Origin: Owenia fusiformis
Lineage: Eukaryota > Annelida > Polychaeta > Sabellida > Oweniidae
Assembly: GCA_903813345.2 (NCBI GenBank)
Contig: CAIIXF020000009.1
Location: 29,922,740-29,986,739, forward strand
Direction: 5' to 3'
Length of the DNA stretch: 64,000 nucleotides
The translations under genes and the position numbers were made by a program. Shown in pieces: positions 11,801 through 26,800 of this stretch. Every line of letters starts with the position of its first letter. Positions within the stretch are counted from its first letter, which is position 1. Under the pieces are notes generated by a model. It saw only the letters and a program-made list of their open reading frames with translations, did not search any database and was not told where the DNA came from.

Positions 11801-14800
11801 AGTCTGAATACAAGCCAAAGTTCTCACAGGCTCAGTATGATCTCTCTGTCAGGGCAGACACATCTACGGGAGTCTCAATTGGCAGAGTGGTTGCTACAGA
11901 TGATGATCTTAAGGTATGGTTAGATTGTAGTTGGGAACAGCCTGATGGTGTTGACTGAGGACAGAATATCTGTTCGTTTTATTAGTCCCCTTTATATCAC
12001 TACTTCTTCCTTTGCATGGAGGCAGACTGTAGTAGTCAAAGTTCTTTCATTACATGCAGCAGTTGGACATTGGAATTATTCATTAGAGTACAATTCAAAT
12101 GACTAATATTTATGATTTGGTATTTTGTATTTCATTTTGAATATCTGCAAGTTTTAACTTAATTTTCAGGTTTAGGTTCAAGATCGTTTTCCAGTTGATG
12201 AAACATTTTCTGTATTTGAAAAATAGTATATTCCTTTCACATGGCAATTTGGTCTGGTATATCACATGTTCCTTTTCACCTACTCCTGTTGAGTTTGTAC
12301 CACTGTTGTGACAGGTCATTTCATCCTAATATTCTATGCTTCAGGGTAATCTAATCTACACAGTGACAGGAAGGGCACCTGGTGATTCTTACTTTGGGGT
12401 GGACATGCTACAAGGCATCATTCGTGTCACTGATGACCTCTCAAAAGATGACAATGAAATGTACATGGTAAGAAATGTAATAATAAAACACTGCCATTTT
12501 TTAATAAAAAAAACATCGCCATTTTATAATAATATAAAAGACTATTATTTTAGATATATATATTAAAGATAGATAAAATATTTTAGATCTTTTCACTAAA
12601 AATCTCACAATGTATTTGAGTTTTAATGAGACATCCATACGCATGAAAAATATTAAAAGATGATCATTAATTTCTTCAAATATTCCAGCTTGATGTCCAA
12701 GTGTATGATGACCAAGACCAGGGAAACAAAGCCACAGCTATTGTTGCAATTACAGTGAACCGTAATCCCAGCACTCCTGTGTTTGAACAGAACCCATACA
12801 CTGTAAGAGTGAGGGAGAAGAGACCTCTGGGAGATGTCCTTGTTCAAGTAGTAGCCTCTGATGCAGATACTAATGTAAGTTTATTACTGATTCCGCCTCT
12901 CATTTACAATTACATGTATGAAAAATGAAAAAAAAATGTTTCTGAATTCCTCACTCCATGTTGAAATCCAACTCTGTTGTTAGTTGAGTTCCTGATCTAA
13001 TCTAGGTACTATTTATTTCATTTTCAATTTTCTATCTGTAATAAAAGTAACATGGACATGAATTCATCACAATTTTCAGTCAATCCCATTGCAAAATGTT
13101 GAAATAAGCTAATTTAGAACATTAAGACCATTTATGTTAAGCGTCAGCATTGTAGAATCATTTGATGTGCTCAGTGCTGAATTTCCATGTAAAAAATGAA
13201 GATTTTTCAACCTCCTAAAGAGGTAAATAAATGTACATGTTGTATACCATTATTTTTTGATTAAATCATTGAGCCAAAACTTAATATCATAAATACTTTT
13301 CATCTTGTTTTAAGGATCGCCTGGCATATACATTGATGGGGAATAGTCTTGCCATTCGGTACTTCTATGTCCATCCTTTCACAGGAGAGGTTGCTCTTAA
13401 GAAACAACTTGCAGAAGGAACATCAGAGACATATGACGCAAGTTTTAGTTGTATTAAAACAGTTAGGCTGAGAGGAAATAATAAATTAGAAATATCCAAG
13501 TTGAATCACCAGTTGAACCAATATTCAAATCTAATAATTCTTAGAGTGCTTAAAAACCATAACTATATTGTAGACAATATTATTATCATTGAATAGATGC
13601 AGATAACATTACATGTACAAGGAGTGATCTAATAATTAATGTTCCTCAAGATTGTATAACTTTTTCAAGGTCATAAGAAATACCAAAATATGTTAATTAG
13701 CTGTAAAATATGTATTTTAATATCCTTAGGGCCATGTATGCATGTGTTTGATCTGTATCATACATGATACATGATCATAATATACAATTAGTGCTCTAGC
13801 TAAATTCTTATTAAATGGACTTTTAAATGACGCAGTTGATACCTCAAAAAACAATACAAAGTAACTAACTGAAAATGAGTTATTTACCTTGAATAGATAT
13901 TCTTGACATAAAGGATTAAGATAAGTTCACACAGTCACGGCGCAAGGTTCAAAATGTTAAATTCAAAGTTAACATTTGCTCCACATCAAATATTTATCCT
14001 GAGTGTCTTTATATTACAGCTGCAGATCATGGTGAGTGACCAGGCTCTTCCAACTGCAAAGACTGCCACAACTCAGGTGTTAGTCAGTGTGGTTCGTGAT
14101 GTGGACCCACCATACTTCATCTCAGACCCATACTATCGTAAAATTCTGGAGACTCATCCTGTTGTTGGTACTGTCACTGAGGTCCTGGCTAGGGATGACG
14201 ATATGTATGAGGTAAGTTACCCTATAATGTGATTCTGCTTTGGGAGTATGATACTGAGCAAAATGCTCTTTATTTTGGAAGAAATATAAATGTAAAAATT
14301 AGTGAATTATTAAAGCCAATGTCAACCCAACTACTAACTTTGCTTTACTTAGAAATAACTACAACAACCTACAATTATTGCTAACGTTAATGCACACTTA
14401 ATAATGTAAATAATAAGCAGTATGTTTCTCCTTCGGAAGCACACTAATGAACAAAAAGTTCACATGGCAGGGTTTTATTAGCAGCAGGCAACAGGAGATT
14501 GTTTTCACAAAATTGCCTGTTGTTTTTAGGGACTTCTCAACTTTTCCATGTTAAATTTATGATTTCCATTAATTTTGCCTGTTGTTTTCATTTATTTAGC
14601 CTGTTGTGGGAAATTCTCGTGAAACCCCTGCAAATTGTCTCATTGAGATGGAATACTTTATTATTTGTTTATGTTACATTATTGACTTACAGGGCAACAA
14701 GATTAAATATGAACTTGATGGAGTCTACCCTGCTCAAGATTTCTTCTATGTGACTCCTACTGGCGTGATCAGAGTTAAGAGGGACCTACGTGATGATCCT

Positions 14801-17800
14801 TCAGAGCTGCCAACATACAAGGTATGTACACACAGTGTGACATTTTCTCCATGTGTAGCATCAGGCAGCTTGAGGCTCACAGACACATGGGCTATGTATT
14901 ATAGTAAGTTAGAGCATTATAAATGGCTTATATTTTATGCAAACAGGAAAAATTTGTTATACTGTAAAACGGGTAATTTTGACACCGCACCGGGAAATTT
15001 TAGCGTTTTTTTCAATTTTGGGCGGTTTTAGCACAGGAAATTTTAGCGAAATAAGATTAATCTTTAAAAAATCAAATTAGCGAAATGCATTAGAAATTTT
15101 ATCATTGGTTGTTGAACCATGTTCAATTAACACCTTTTATCTTTATATTTACTACTTATACTATTTCACTAATGGATGGCTATTTATCCTTCAGATATTG
15201 AAAGAAACATACGATTTAAAAATATTTACCTTTTTCAAATTACAAACCGGAAGTCGAGCACTGAACGAAAAGCTCCTTAAATGCTAGTATTCATGTAGTT
15301 TCCCGGGAATTTGCAAATTTTAGCGTCGGGTTTATTTTAACCCCGGTTTATTTTAGCGAATTGAATTTTTAGCGAAACTATAGCAATCGCTTACAATCGC
15401 TAACAATTTCCCCTCGCTAACAATACCCGTTTTACAGTATACAATATGTATTGTTACATGTGATAATTTTGGTTATTTTTGTGTACATTCTTATTTACAA
15501 AGATATGTTCAAATTGAATTGATGAATTGATAAATGGTTGCCATGGTAACACAAATGAATGATAACATTCTTTATCAGTTTGAATTTCTCATTGTAGTTG
15601 ACAGTTAAAGCCACTGACCCTGACAATCCAGAAAACCCAACATATGGAACAGTCACAGTTGATGTAGATCGTAACCTCAATGGGCCCAAGTTCCACCCTA
15701 CCAATTATGTGAGGTATATCACTGAGAATTTTGTACTTGGAAACACAATCATTAACCTGAATGCAACTGATGAAGACAAAGGGGTGAGTCCATTTTTTAT
15801 TTATATACATATTTATTATTCTGGATGAGATCATTTTTAAATAAGATTAATTATAAAGGTATGTTAATGCATTTCATGAGATAGTTTGCTTTTTACGATC
15901 AGAAAAGGGAAACTTATACTCAAAACAAATCCATCATGTTTCATTTTAGAAAATTTTGTTACTATGACATTGATTAAAGTGCTCACAATATCACAATACA
16001 ATATTATTAAGCTGTCCTGTACATCTATGTGCTTTATAGTGTAAGTAGATTGATGTTGAAGATTCTTATAATACAGCTGAGTTTAAACACTACAACAGCT
16101 TTACAATGCTTAATATGGACGAATTATTAGGTCATATAAATATAAAATGTAAATTTGAATTTAGGATGTTATAACTTTCATTCTGAGAAGTGCTACAGAT
16201 GATGGAAATGACTATTTCTATGTCCATGAAAGGAATGGTGCTGTTATCCTAAAAAAGATCTTGATAGATAACCCTATCAAGAAGTATGAGGTATGTTAAG
16301 AAGATGACATTGTATTATGCACAACTATATACTTAAAAGAATTGTTATTTCTGATTAAATCCCCTTGCAAAAAGTTCGAAGCTATCCGCCTGTCCATACA
16401 TTCATCCCTGGCACAAAACTGATAATTTGAATATTGATTTAGTTCTTGTATTATGCCTTATGTTAACAGAATCTCTTAAGAAGGAGGATTCAATATGGCT
16501 GCTAAATTCAAAATGGCTACCATTTGTGTTAAAATGGATTTCATACTTGTTTTTAAGTATTGTTTTATAAATGATTGAACTTTATCTCACATCTTTTTCA
16601 AAATAAGATCATTCTCCAAAATGGTTGCTATTTTTGTAATTACATTTTTGGTTTAAGCTTCTTTACTAACTTTGGTTATATATATTATGAATGATGGTGC
16701 TGCTTTAGAACCTCTGATCAAGAGAGAAATTCCAAAATGGCTTCCAAATCGTTTTCTTTTAGATGAATACTGTGTTTATTCAAAATGGCTACTCGAGTCA
16801 AAACTACCTCATATTTTTGTTAAGGCTACCACTATAACATGCCCAATTTGAGTATAACAGATATTTCACAGCTGTATTTTGCCAAAAGGAGACACTTCAA
16901 ATGCCTAATTACAAGCTTCAATCTTAGGAGTGATTTGATAAATATATATTTTGTTTGTTTGGATTTGCTACTTTATGGAGTTAAACTTTTCCCAAGTATT
17001 GAATGAAATAACTTGATATGTTTCATTGATTAGTATTTCTTCAATGTAGACTTCAAAATGTAATTGTTAGTAATATATGATTAATAGATGTAAATTTCTG
17101 CCCTCGTTGAACCAATGACTTGACACCTTTTCATTCTTATTCTTAGCCAGAATCCCCCAGATAGCCACGTTGTACTTAATGTTGTTCATAATTAGCTCAT
17201 GTTAGATATATTGTTATCTTTAAGCTTGGCCTATAATGTATTTTGGCAATTGGCGAGCCATCTGATGTAAAATAAGATTTATGAAATAAATAGATTACCA
17301 TATAAAAAATAGATATAAATTATCTAATATTTCACTGCACTTTTCAGTTGATAGTTGATGCAGTAGATGACAGTGGACGTAATGCAACCACTAAGGTCAC
17401 CATTCACATAGTGCCAGATGAAAGTAAACCAGAGTTCAGTCCTACTAACAACACAGTGGACACAGATGAAAACCAACCAATAGGGAAGGTCTTGAAAACT
17501 GTCACAGCAACTGATGGAGATTTAAAGGTATAGTATTATGACACTCTCTTTGTATACACTTCATTTTTGTTTTGTATTGTTATTGTTCACACACTGAGAG
17601 CCTATGGAATCACTTGTCCATCTATCCAAATGAATTTCTGTCTGTCTTTTCATTCATGAACAATTTTTGGACAAATAAAATTCATTTGTGTCATTTCACA
17701 ATACCCAATGTGCGAACTATTTTTTTATTACTATTTTTTTCATGTCACCACCAAAAGTGATGTCATTTTTTTAAAGTCTCCAAGTTTTTAAAAAAATGGT

Positions 17801-20800
17801 TGTTGGCATTTGGTGATTGGTGATCTGTGTCTGTAACAAATTGCAGGTGGTGACATTTTGCATGTTTTTACCTTGTTTTTACTTGCATTCCATTGTTGGC
17901 AGTTTGTATTTGTTGTGACTGTCTATACTTTAGCAGCCATTTACAATAACTTACCAGATGGTGACATTTTGTCATGTCAATGCCTTGTTTAGTTATTAAC
18001 ATACATGTAGTTGATATTTGGATTTTTTTCATTTTCAATTGCATTATGTACATACTAGCTGAGGATTTAAATAAATTGCTTTGCATTTCTAATTTATGTT
18101 TTTTTCTGCTGCTTTAGAAACAATAATTTAATTCACTGTGTCACAAAAAATGATGCTTATTTTCTGCAGAATTCGGGGATCAATTTTACAATGTCTTAAT
18201 TCAAGGTTGTCAGCCTTTTGAACTCTAGGTCATTAATTTTGTACTATTTATTTTGATTCAGAGCATCTGTTTATTCCATGGAAAGGGGACCTACCCTTTT
18301 ACCTATACCCTTGTCACTTTTCTTATGTTTCTTTCAGGGCCGTATGCAGTATGAAATTATTGGACTGTATCCTGCTGAGGATTATTTTAGCATCGATAGG
18401 AACACTGGACAAATCGCTGTGTTAGGCGATCTGAGGGAGGACCCTCTCAAGCTGTTCATGTATACAGTAAGTGGAAACAATTTAAGGGAGAATACTCTCT
18501 TTTTCATTCAAGTAACAATCAAATGGAATCTAGTAACTAACTGCATATCAGTCTACTGAAATACCAGGAAGAAAAATAAAAATCTAGATCATCATGGACA
18601 GTTCATATGTATCTTTCCATCTAATATCAATCTAATTCCAAATCTTGATTTTCTCTCTGCTTTTACACTGTGGAAAGACCAGACATTAACTTATTTTAAT
18701 CATTTTATAAATCTAAATTTTAAATTAAGTGTGTTCAATGAATTTATGCTGGTTATTAATAATGATTATTCACTCTTTTTTAGCTGCGTGTCATTGCCTA
18801 TGATAGCCTCAGTCCAACAGAGCGAGCACAGAGAGATTTCTACTTTTATGTGGCACGTAATCTTCATGGGCCAGAATGGATGTTTGATACATTTTCCCGT
18901 GCTATCAGACTACCAGTGGAGACACCTACTGGCACTTCTGTGGTCAAATTGCAGGCTAAGGATAAAGATGTAAATGTATGATATTTTTGTTCATTTTTCA
19001 CTCGCTGTTTCACTTGCGTTTAATTTTGAAATCAAAATAAAGATGTCCTTGGCTGTTATAAAGAGAGAAATACCAATTTTCTAGCATGTCTAGTGGTGTT
19101 TAGAAATTAATTATCTTAAAAAGGACATTACACGATCACATAAGATCACATTTATTTGAAAGGAATTAAAAAGGATTCCCATGGGCCATTAAAAGAAGAT
19201 ATTTTAATATACCCCTCTTTCCACTTCTAGTTCAAGAGAGATGATTAATCGGATAAAACTGGATTATATGGATTGTAGTTCTCTGTGAATGTCATCCCTA
19301 AGCTCAATCTGATGTAATGATATTTGGTAGTCTATAAAAACAAATGCAATTTTCTGATATTTTTTAGATTAATTTGTTTTATATTTCAGGTTTGGTATTT
19401 AACCTCTTGACTACCTGGAGTGACGAGATTTCTCGCCACCTCAGAAATGACCTTGAAACAAAGAGTGACGAAAAATCTGTCACTAAAATTGCTCTTGTTT
19501 GAAGAATTTTCATCCAATTTACACAAAAATTGTTTTCAAATGTGCAGAAATGATCTCTGCCGTCTAATTTTACTATGTTAAGCATCCAAAGTTGTATAGG
19601 TATGTAGTAAAATGTCAAAAGGTGGCTAAAATGAAAAATCCTCTGGTTTCAACCAATTTTAGAGCCTGGGGTTCAAGAGGTTAATAATTCCTTCACTTAC
19701 TATAACGGATGTGTTTCTAGTTTAAGAGCTTGCCATTTTACCAAAAGCAAATTGAACATTTCAGGATGTCATACGCTATGATGTGAAGGATGACAACTCA
19801 GGAAGGAGTGCATTGGAATATTTCTGGTTAAACAAGGACACTGGAGATTTGATACTGAGGAAAAATCTTCCACAAAGTCTCAGATTCTTCTATGTAAGTA
19901 TTATAACATTTGTTTTCTTTCCAAAAAAAGATGGAGATATATTATCATGACATGTTGGATATTTTTAGATTTTAGATACCTTCTAAAATTATGCTGTATA
20001 AATTGCATGTGCAACTGATGTCTGCATCTCTGGTAGTAATACTTTAGTTTTGGTCTAGGTGAATTTAAGTTAGGCAGAATGAGTAAGTGAACTATAAATG
20101 CAAACTTGTACATCGACACGATAAGATATATGTAAAAGGTTATCCTACCATATTGGAAGAAATCAATTTCCTATCTATTAGAAATATAGAGACTGTATGA
20201 CTCAAACTACATTGTTGTTCAGCTTGGGTTTAGAGGACATTAAGCTGCTTCCAATGTTTTGTTTGAATGGCTTGGCGTTTATTATACTTTAATTCAAACC
20301 ACTGACTCATAATGTTCACACAAAGAAATGTTGTTTTGGAATAAAAATGGATTTTATTTTTCACAAATAGATTTCATTTTCACTATGAGAACTGCAATAT
20401 TAATACAATTTTATGAAGTAAAATATAAAGTATTTTAAAATAGAACCTTTCAATAAAATAGAATGCAAAATCTATATAATTATCAGGTTGTACACATTTC
20501 AATTTTTCCACAGACCTGATATTTGGTCTGTCATGAAATTTGAAATTGTTCTCTTCTCTGAACAGAATATATATGTACAGGGTGTCCAAAAAAAAACAGG
20601 ACTGTAAGAAAGTTGAATAACTCAGTCAATTTTGGATATTTTGCCTTGAAATTTAAAAATTATCTAGTTCATTCAATGTGAATTTTGTTCTGAAAGTTTG
20701 ATGATAAACTGTTTATTGTGTCAAAAACTACAGTCCTTTACAAAACATGCTCAAAGTGGGCACTTCTCCTCTCTATGCACAAACGAATCCTGCGAACAAA

Positions 20801-23800
20801 GTTGCTAATGACCCTTACCTATACACATTAATGTGGATGGTAAATATTGGGGTAGTTATTGCCCTCTTAAGATTGTTAGGGGCCTGTCAGTATACACATT
20901 GGCTTTGAGAAATCCTCAAAGATAAAAATTTGGGGGATTTAGATCAGGCGAATGAGCTGCCCATATGGTTTGCGTTCTGCAACTGATGAGCTGACCACCA
21001 AAGCATTGCCTAAACCATTTCGGCATATCATTTGCAGTGTTGGGGTGGTATTGGCTTGTTGAAACCACTGCTTAATTATCTCCTTAGATGTCTCTTCTGG
21101 TGCTTAGTGACCTCCAAAACTTGGTGAGAACTTACTGGTCCTTGTTCATGGTGATAGCAAGTCTCCAGTCACCTTCGAACCAAAAGGGACTGATGAATCC
21201 ACGTTTCCTCATTGTCACCCAGAGAGTGCATTGTTCAGAATGCAATGGATGCTGTAACACTTCATCAGGAGGATTTAAGCCCCAGTAGCAATTGTTCTTG
21301 GAACAAACTTGTCCATTCAGAAAGACATGTGTGTAGGAGGATCATCAACAGCTTTGTTCGCCAGATTGAATTGTGCATAGAGATGAGATTTGCACATTTG
21401 GGGCATGTTTTGTAAGGAGCTGTAGTTTTTGACTCAATTCGTAGATTATTATCAAACTTTCACAGCAAAATTCACATTGAATTGACTAAATAATTCTGGA
21501 ATTTCAAGGCAAAATATCCAAAATTGACCGAGTTATTCAACTTTCTTACGGTCCTGTTTTTTTTGGACACCCTGTATATACAGCAATATTTACCATATAT
21601 ATTTTTAACTATTTACAATGGTTGCATATTCTTAAATGCCTTGGACTAGATTTTTAACTTCTGGTTTCTGTTTGCAAATTGATGAAGCAATTTACATCGA
21701 GACACCTGTTTTATATTGTTTTCAAGTTGCCTATTGGAGATAGATCATCTCTCAATCTTTTGAGAAACATATTCTTCAAATCCAAGAGTCAGCTAGGGTT
21801 TTCCCAGTAATTTAAGACAATATGCTACATTATATTTTTGGACATTATTCATTCTATTTTAGTAAATGTTATAGGAAGGAATACAAGATGAAATATGTAG
21901 TGTCTTAAAGGGGCAACAAAAGACTATAGATATGGGATGAGAGTAACTTATAGTACTACATTATTTCCTGCTAACAATATCCCATTTTGTACACTCTGTT
22001 CTTTGCTGCCACTTTATGTATTCCAACCTTGACAATGGCAAATTGTGCCCATGTAATATTGTCAGCTATTATAAGATTCAGGGTGATACTCTGTCTACTT
22101 GATGAAGCTAATGCTGAACTGTTTTAAGTGTTTACTATCTGCATAGATTTATAGACCTATTTTGGTCACCTTTTCAGAAAGGAATACATGATAAAATACA
22201 TGAAGTGCCTTAAAGGGGCAACAAAGACTATAGGAATGAGTGAGACTTCCTGTTTGGGTACAATATTTTTGCACACAATGTCTCATTTCTTGTCATTCCT
22301 ATTTTTTGTTTCAAGATTACTTTCTATATTTTACACTAAGATCTGTACATTCTGTTCCTTGCTGCCACTTTATGTATTCCATCCTGGACACTGGCAGATT
22401 TGTCAGCTACCTAGGCTATTCAAGCAGATGCTCTATCACTTGATAAAGCTAATGCTAAACCTTTTTTCTCAGTGCAATGATTTATAGACCCATTTTGGTC
22501 ACCTTTTTAGAAAGGAATACATGATAAAATACCTGTTGTACCTTTAAAGGGGCAACAAAGACTATAGAGATGAGTTGAGTTGCTTACTTTACTTTTAAAC
22601 ATTACTTATCATTCTTATTATTCCCAACACTTTCAATTTTTCCCAACATTTTACACCCAACTCTTTGTAATTGTGTTCTTTGTTGCCACTTTATATATAC
22701 AAGCCTCAACAATAGCAATTCATGCTTGGGCAATATTGTCAGCTATATTATTTTTATTGGTTGTTTAACTGATAAATCAGGGTCATGTAAAGAGTTCTGT
22801 CTGTAACATGATAAAATACATATATTGTCTTATAAAGGGGCAACAAAGACTTTAGAGATGAGCTGAGTTGCTTATAATGCTTTACATTTAAACATTACTT
22901 GTTCTTATCACTCCTTGTTATTCCTATTTTCCTACACTTTCAATTTTTCCCAACATTTTACACCCAACTCTTTGTAATTGTGTTCTTTGTTGCCACTTTA
23001 TATATACAAGCCTCAATAATAGCAATTCATGCTTGGGCAATATTGTCGGCTATATTATTTTTATTGGTTGTTTAACTGATAAATCAGGGTCATATAAGGA
23101 GTTCTGTAACAGCTTTTAAAAGCAGTATTTTGAACAGGTATTCCTCTAAGAAATCTATTCACATATAACCAGTATAAGTATGAATAAAAAAGACATACCA
23201 GTTTTGGGGAGCATAAAAGGTCCCTTAGTTTCATGTAAATAACAATTTTCTATATTTTTAACTACATGTATTTACAATTGTTGCATATTCTTAGGTGCCT
23301 TGGTTTACAGTTTTATTATCCAGTTTCAGTTACTCAGATGCGAGTAGGTCAATAGGTAGTTACCAGATTAACCACCAGGTGTCTAATTGGCAGGGTATCA
23401 GAAAATTCCCTTAAACTTGAATATTCATCAGTTTTACTGGTTCAGTTTTCATATTACCCATATGTTTCTGATAGTTATACAAATTAAAATATGTCCAGTG
23501 AAAGAAAATAGCTTTCCAATAAGATATTTCACTTTTTGTGATTTTACAACTTGGGGTCTATGGGGAATCTCCCTGACCTAGAACTCACATTTTCAAAGAA
23601 AATTAAATTTTCAAAGCTGATTAACACTTTTTAAAACCACATATACAGATGTGATTTTACATGTAGATTTCAAATATGATATCACTAAGATTGAATTTTT
23701 AATGATGTAAATCAAGCTTATTTCTTCTACCATCTTAAGTCTATTGGCAAACTGGCAAAGTTTTACACATTACATATACATAGATGCCAGTGTTATGTCT

Positions 23801-26800
23801 GCTTATTTGACAGGTAGATCATTTCTCGATCTTTTGAGAAATGTTTGGTTCAATGCAAATAAGATAAAGGCAGAGGCTGTCTATAACATGATGATAATAG
23901 CATTCTATAGAAATGCATTCATTCTGTTCATGGTTTTTATTAAATTTTTAAACCATTTGCACACATAAGTTGCATTATACTTTAAATGACTTCATTTGTT
24001 GTTATAATCTTGCATCAAATCACTCTACTCATTTTCCTATTTAAACAGAGGATGAAAATAGTCTATGAGAGAGAGCGATTATTGCAAGTTAATAGCGTTT
24101 CTAAATTAGTCAGTTTCCAATTATTCTTAAATTCTAGGGTTTTATCAGATTTTTTTGCAAATTAATTTTGAACTTATTTGATTTGGAATACTGAAATTAC
24201 CTTCTGAATATTGATAATATGTATGCTTTCTAGCTTTCTGTTTGGATCAATTAATATAAAAAGGGATAAAATCATAATTAATCTCATGTGAAAAGATACA
24301 TTTTGGACACTAATTCAAAATTTAGTTTGAAAGTAAGTTTTAGAACAATTTACTTACAATTATGATTTTAATTATCCTAGAATATATCCAAGTGTTATCA
24401 TTATATCCATTTGTATCTTTTTAGTCATTTTAATGAATTCAAATCAACTTTTATGAAGTCAGTCTTCAATTTTCAGCAAATATAATAATCATTTTGGTTC
24501 ATAATTGCTTTCGCATTGTTGTTTTATAGCTCAGTGTTGTAGTTCTTGGCATTGTTGTAATATTTGTTGGTGTTGTTATCGTCATTGTATTGTTTGTCTT
24601 TGAGTTGTTGTTGTTGTAATTGTCAGTGTTGTTGTAGTATCAGTGTTGTAATTGTCACTGTATTGTTTGTCTTTGAGTTGTTGTTGTAATTGTCATTGTT
24701 GTAATATCAGTGTTGTAATAGTCAGTGTTGTTGTTTCTCACTTGTATCAGGATGCTGGGCTGAAACATAATTTTGACAATTAGATGTAATTTATTTCATT
24801 ATTATCTACAATTTTAAAGAACAATTATAGTTTTATAAGTTTCCTTTAGTGAGAAGAAATGAAGAAAATACTTTAATTCCTCAAAAATGTTCATCAGCAT
24901 AGCAGAATTTGATAGAAACAGTTTATTTTACTATAATTGTTTACTTCTATTGTTTACAATCTGCAGTTCTACTAGATTATTTTCTATTTCAGCAATAATT
25001 TAACATATTTGATCATTTGTTTCAATTTAAAATCATTTATCATCATAAATTAATGTATTTTAAAGCATTATATTCATGTAATAATGCAGTATTAGATGAT
25101 ATTTACTAATTGTTTTAATGTTTTGTTTTCTATTTACCTCACTTCCTGTATGAGACAGTGAAGATGTTGCCATCCCTGTCTCCCACCACCAGCTGCCCCT
25201 CCTGGTTGATGGCAACAGAGTTAGGGCCTCTCACACCATCTTCCTTGGTCAGCAGGAAGCGCACAAATTCACCCCCAGGGGTCAGGAGATGTACCCTGTC
25301 GTTGTCAGTGTCTGCAACAATGATGTGATTGCAACTATCAATGCAGACACCACAGGGTTCCTTGAACTCTCCCTGACCACTGCCACGCTTCCCATATGAC
25401 AACACTTCATGGCCATCTTTGTCCAAGCCTTTGATACAATCAACCTGAAAGTCACTGACTATGATGACATCAGTGGTTGATGCCACATAGTGAGGGCCCT
25501 GGAATGTACCAGGCTTGGAGAGCGGTGTTGTGTCTCCAGTGGATGGATCCACACGGTACACTGTCTTGGTGGTGATATCACACACCAGTAGCTCACCTGC
25601 AGGGGTTGATGTTATACCCCATAGCTTTAGTTCAGCTTCAGGTCCTCTGCAGGTGATGTCCCGTTTGTGGGTCCCGTCTACACTGTAGACACTTATGATG
25701 TTGTTGTAGTTTGTCAATGCTAGATGGCCATTAGAAGCTAGTGTGACGTGTGAGAAGTTCTTTCCAAGATCTTTCACAAGGTTGTTCATTCTATTATATA
25801 TCTTTGTAGTTGAAGAGAAACTTGTTACTGCAAAATTGCCATTGGGAATGAGAGTTAGATCGAATATCCCATCTGATCGTAGATTCTTCTTCACCACTCT
25901 TGGCTCACAGAGTTCCAATTCCCTAAGCTTTCTGACCTGCAATCACATCAAATCAAAACATTAATTTATAAGTTAGCATCATTATTTTAAGTTCAAAATA
26001 ATAATTTGATTTTATCGAAACAAATATTATATTATTATTATAAATGAGTTTTGTTTGAATTTTCTAGACTAATTTTGTAGGAATTTGAATTGCAGATAAT
26101 CTGATAAGTTATTAGAAGGATAAAGATTTGCAGTTTACATAAGTTTTTACATTTAGACTATTATGCATTTGTATTAATTACATTTTATAATGAATTATAG
26201 TACATGTTTAAGTGCAAATGCAAATAAACAAATACAATTAAATAATTATGTTTTATATTACCTGATATTGGTTATAGCAGCACAAAATAATGTTATGTGT
26301 TACTGAATGGAATGTGCAGACGTAATGATGAGTTGAAAAAGTTGTTTGATAGCAAATTTTGGCGGCAAAATCATAATTTTAGGAAAAGGGATGAAAACAA
26401 AGTTTTGTTTACATTTTGTTGTATTGAATCTGTGTTGATTTTTTTAGCTGACAACCCTTACTAAAAAATAAGCTGGTCCAACCAGGGATTGCTGTCAATC
26501 AAACTAGGATAATATTGCTTTCTATATTTAGATTTTTGCAGACATTGGCCACCTGTTTATCTTATTAAAAATACATTCCCTTGCAAAAAATACTGAAAAA
26601 ACGAAAATTTGATTTTTTATAGTGATGGAGTATTGAGTAAATAATTGCAAATGAGCTCAAAACTTAATTTTGGATTTTACATCTGAATTACATTTAATCT
26701 CAAGATTATGCTTAATCAGGCATTAGTAAAGATTAATAATTATTAAATGTAGTGATTTTTGTAAGGGCAAATGTGCTTTGACTCTCCCATTATTAGTGTA

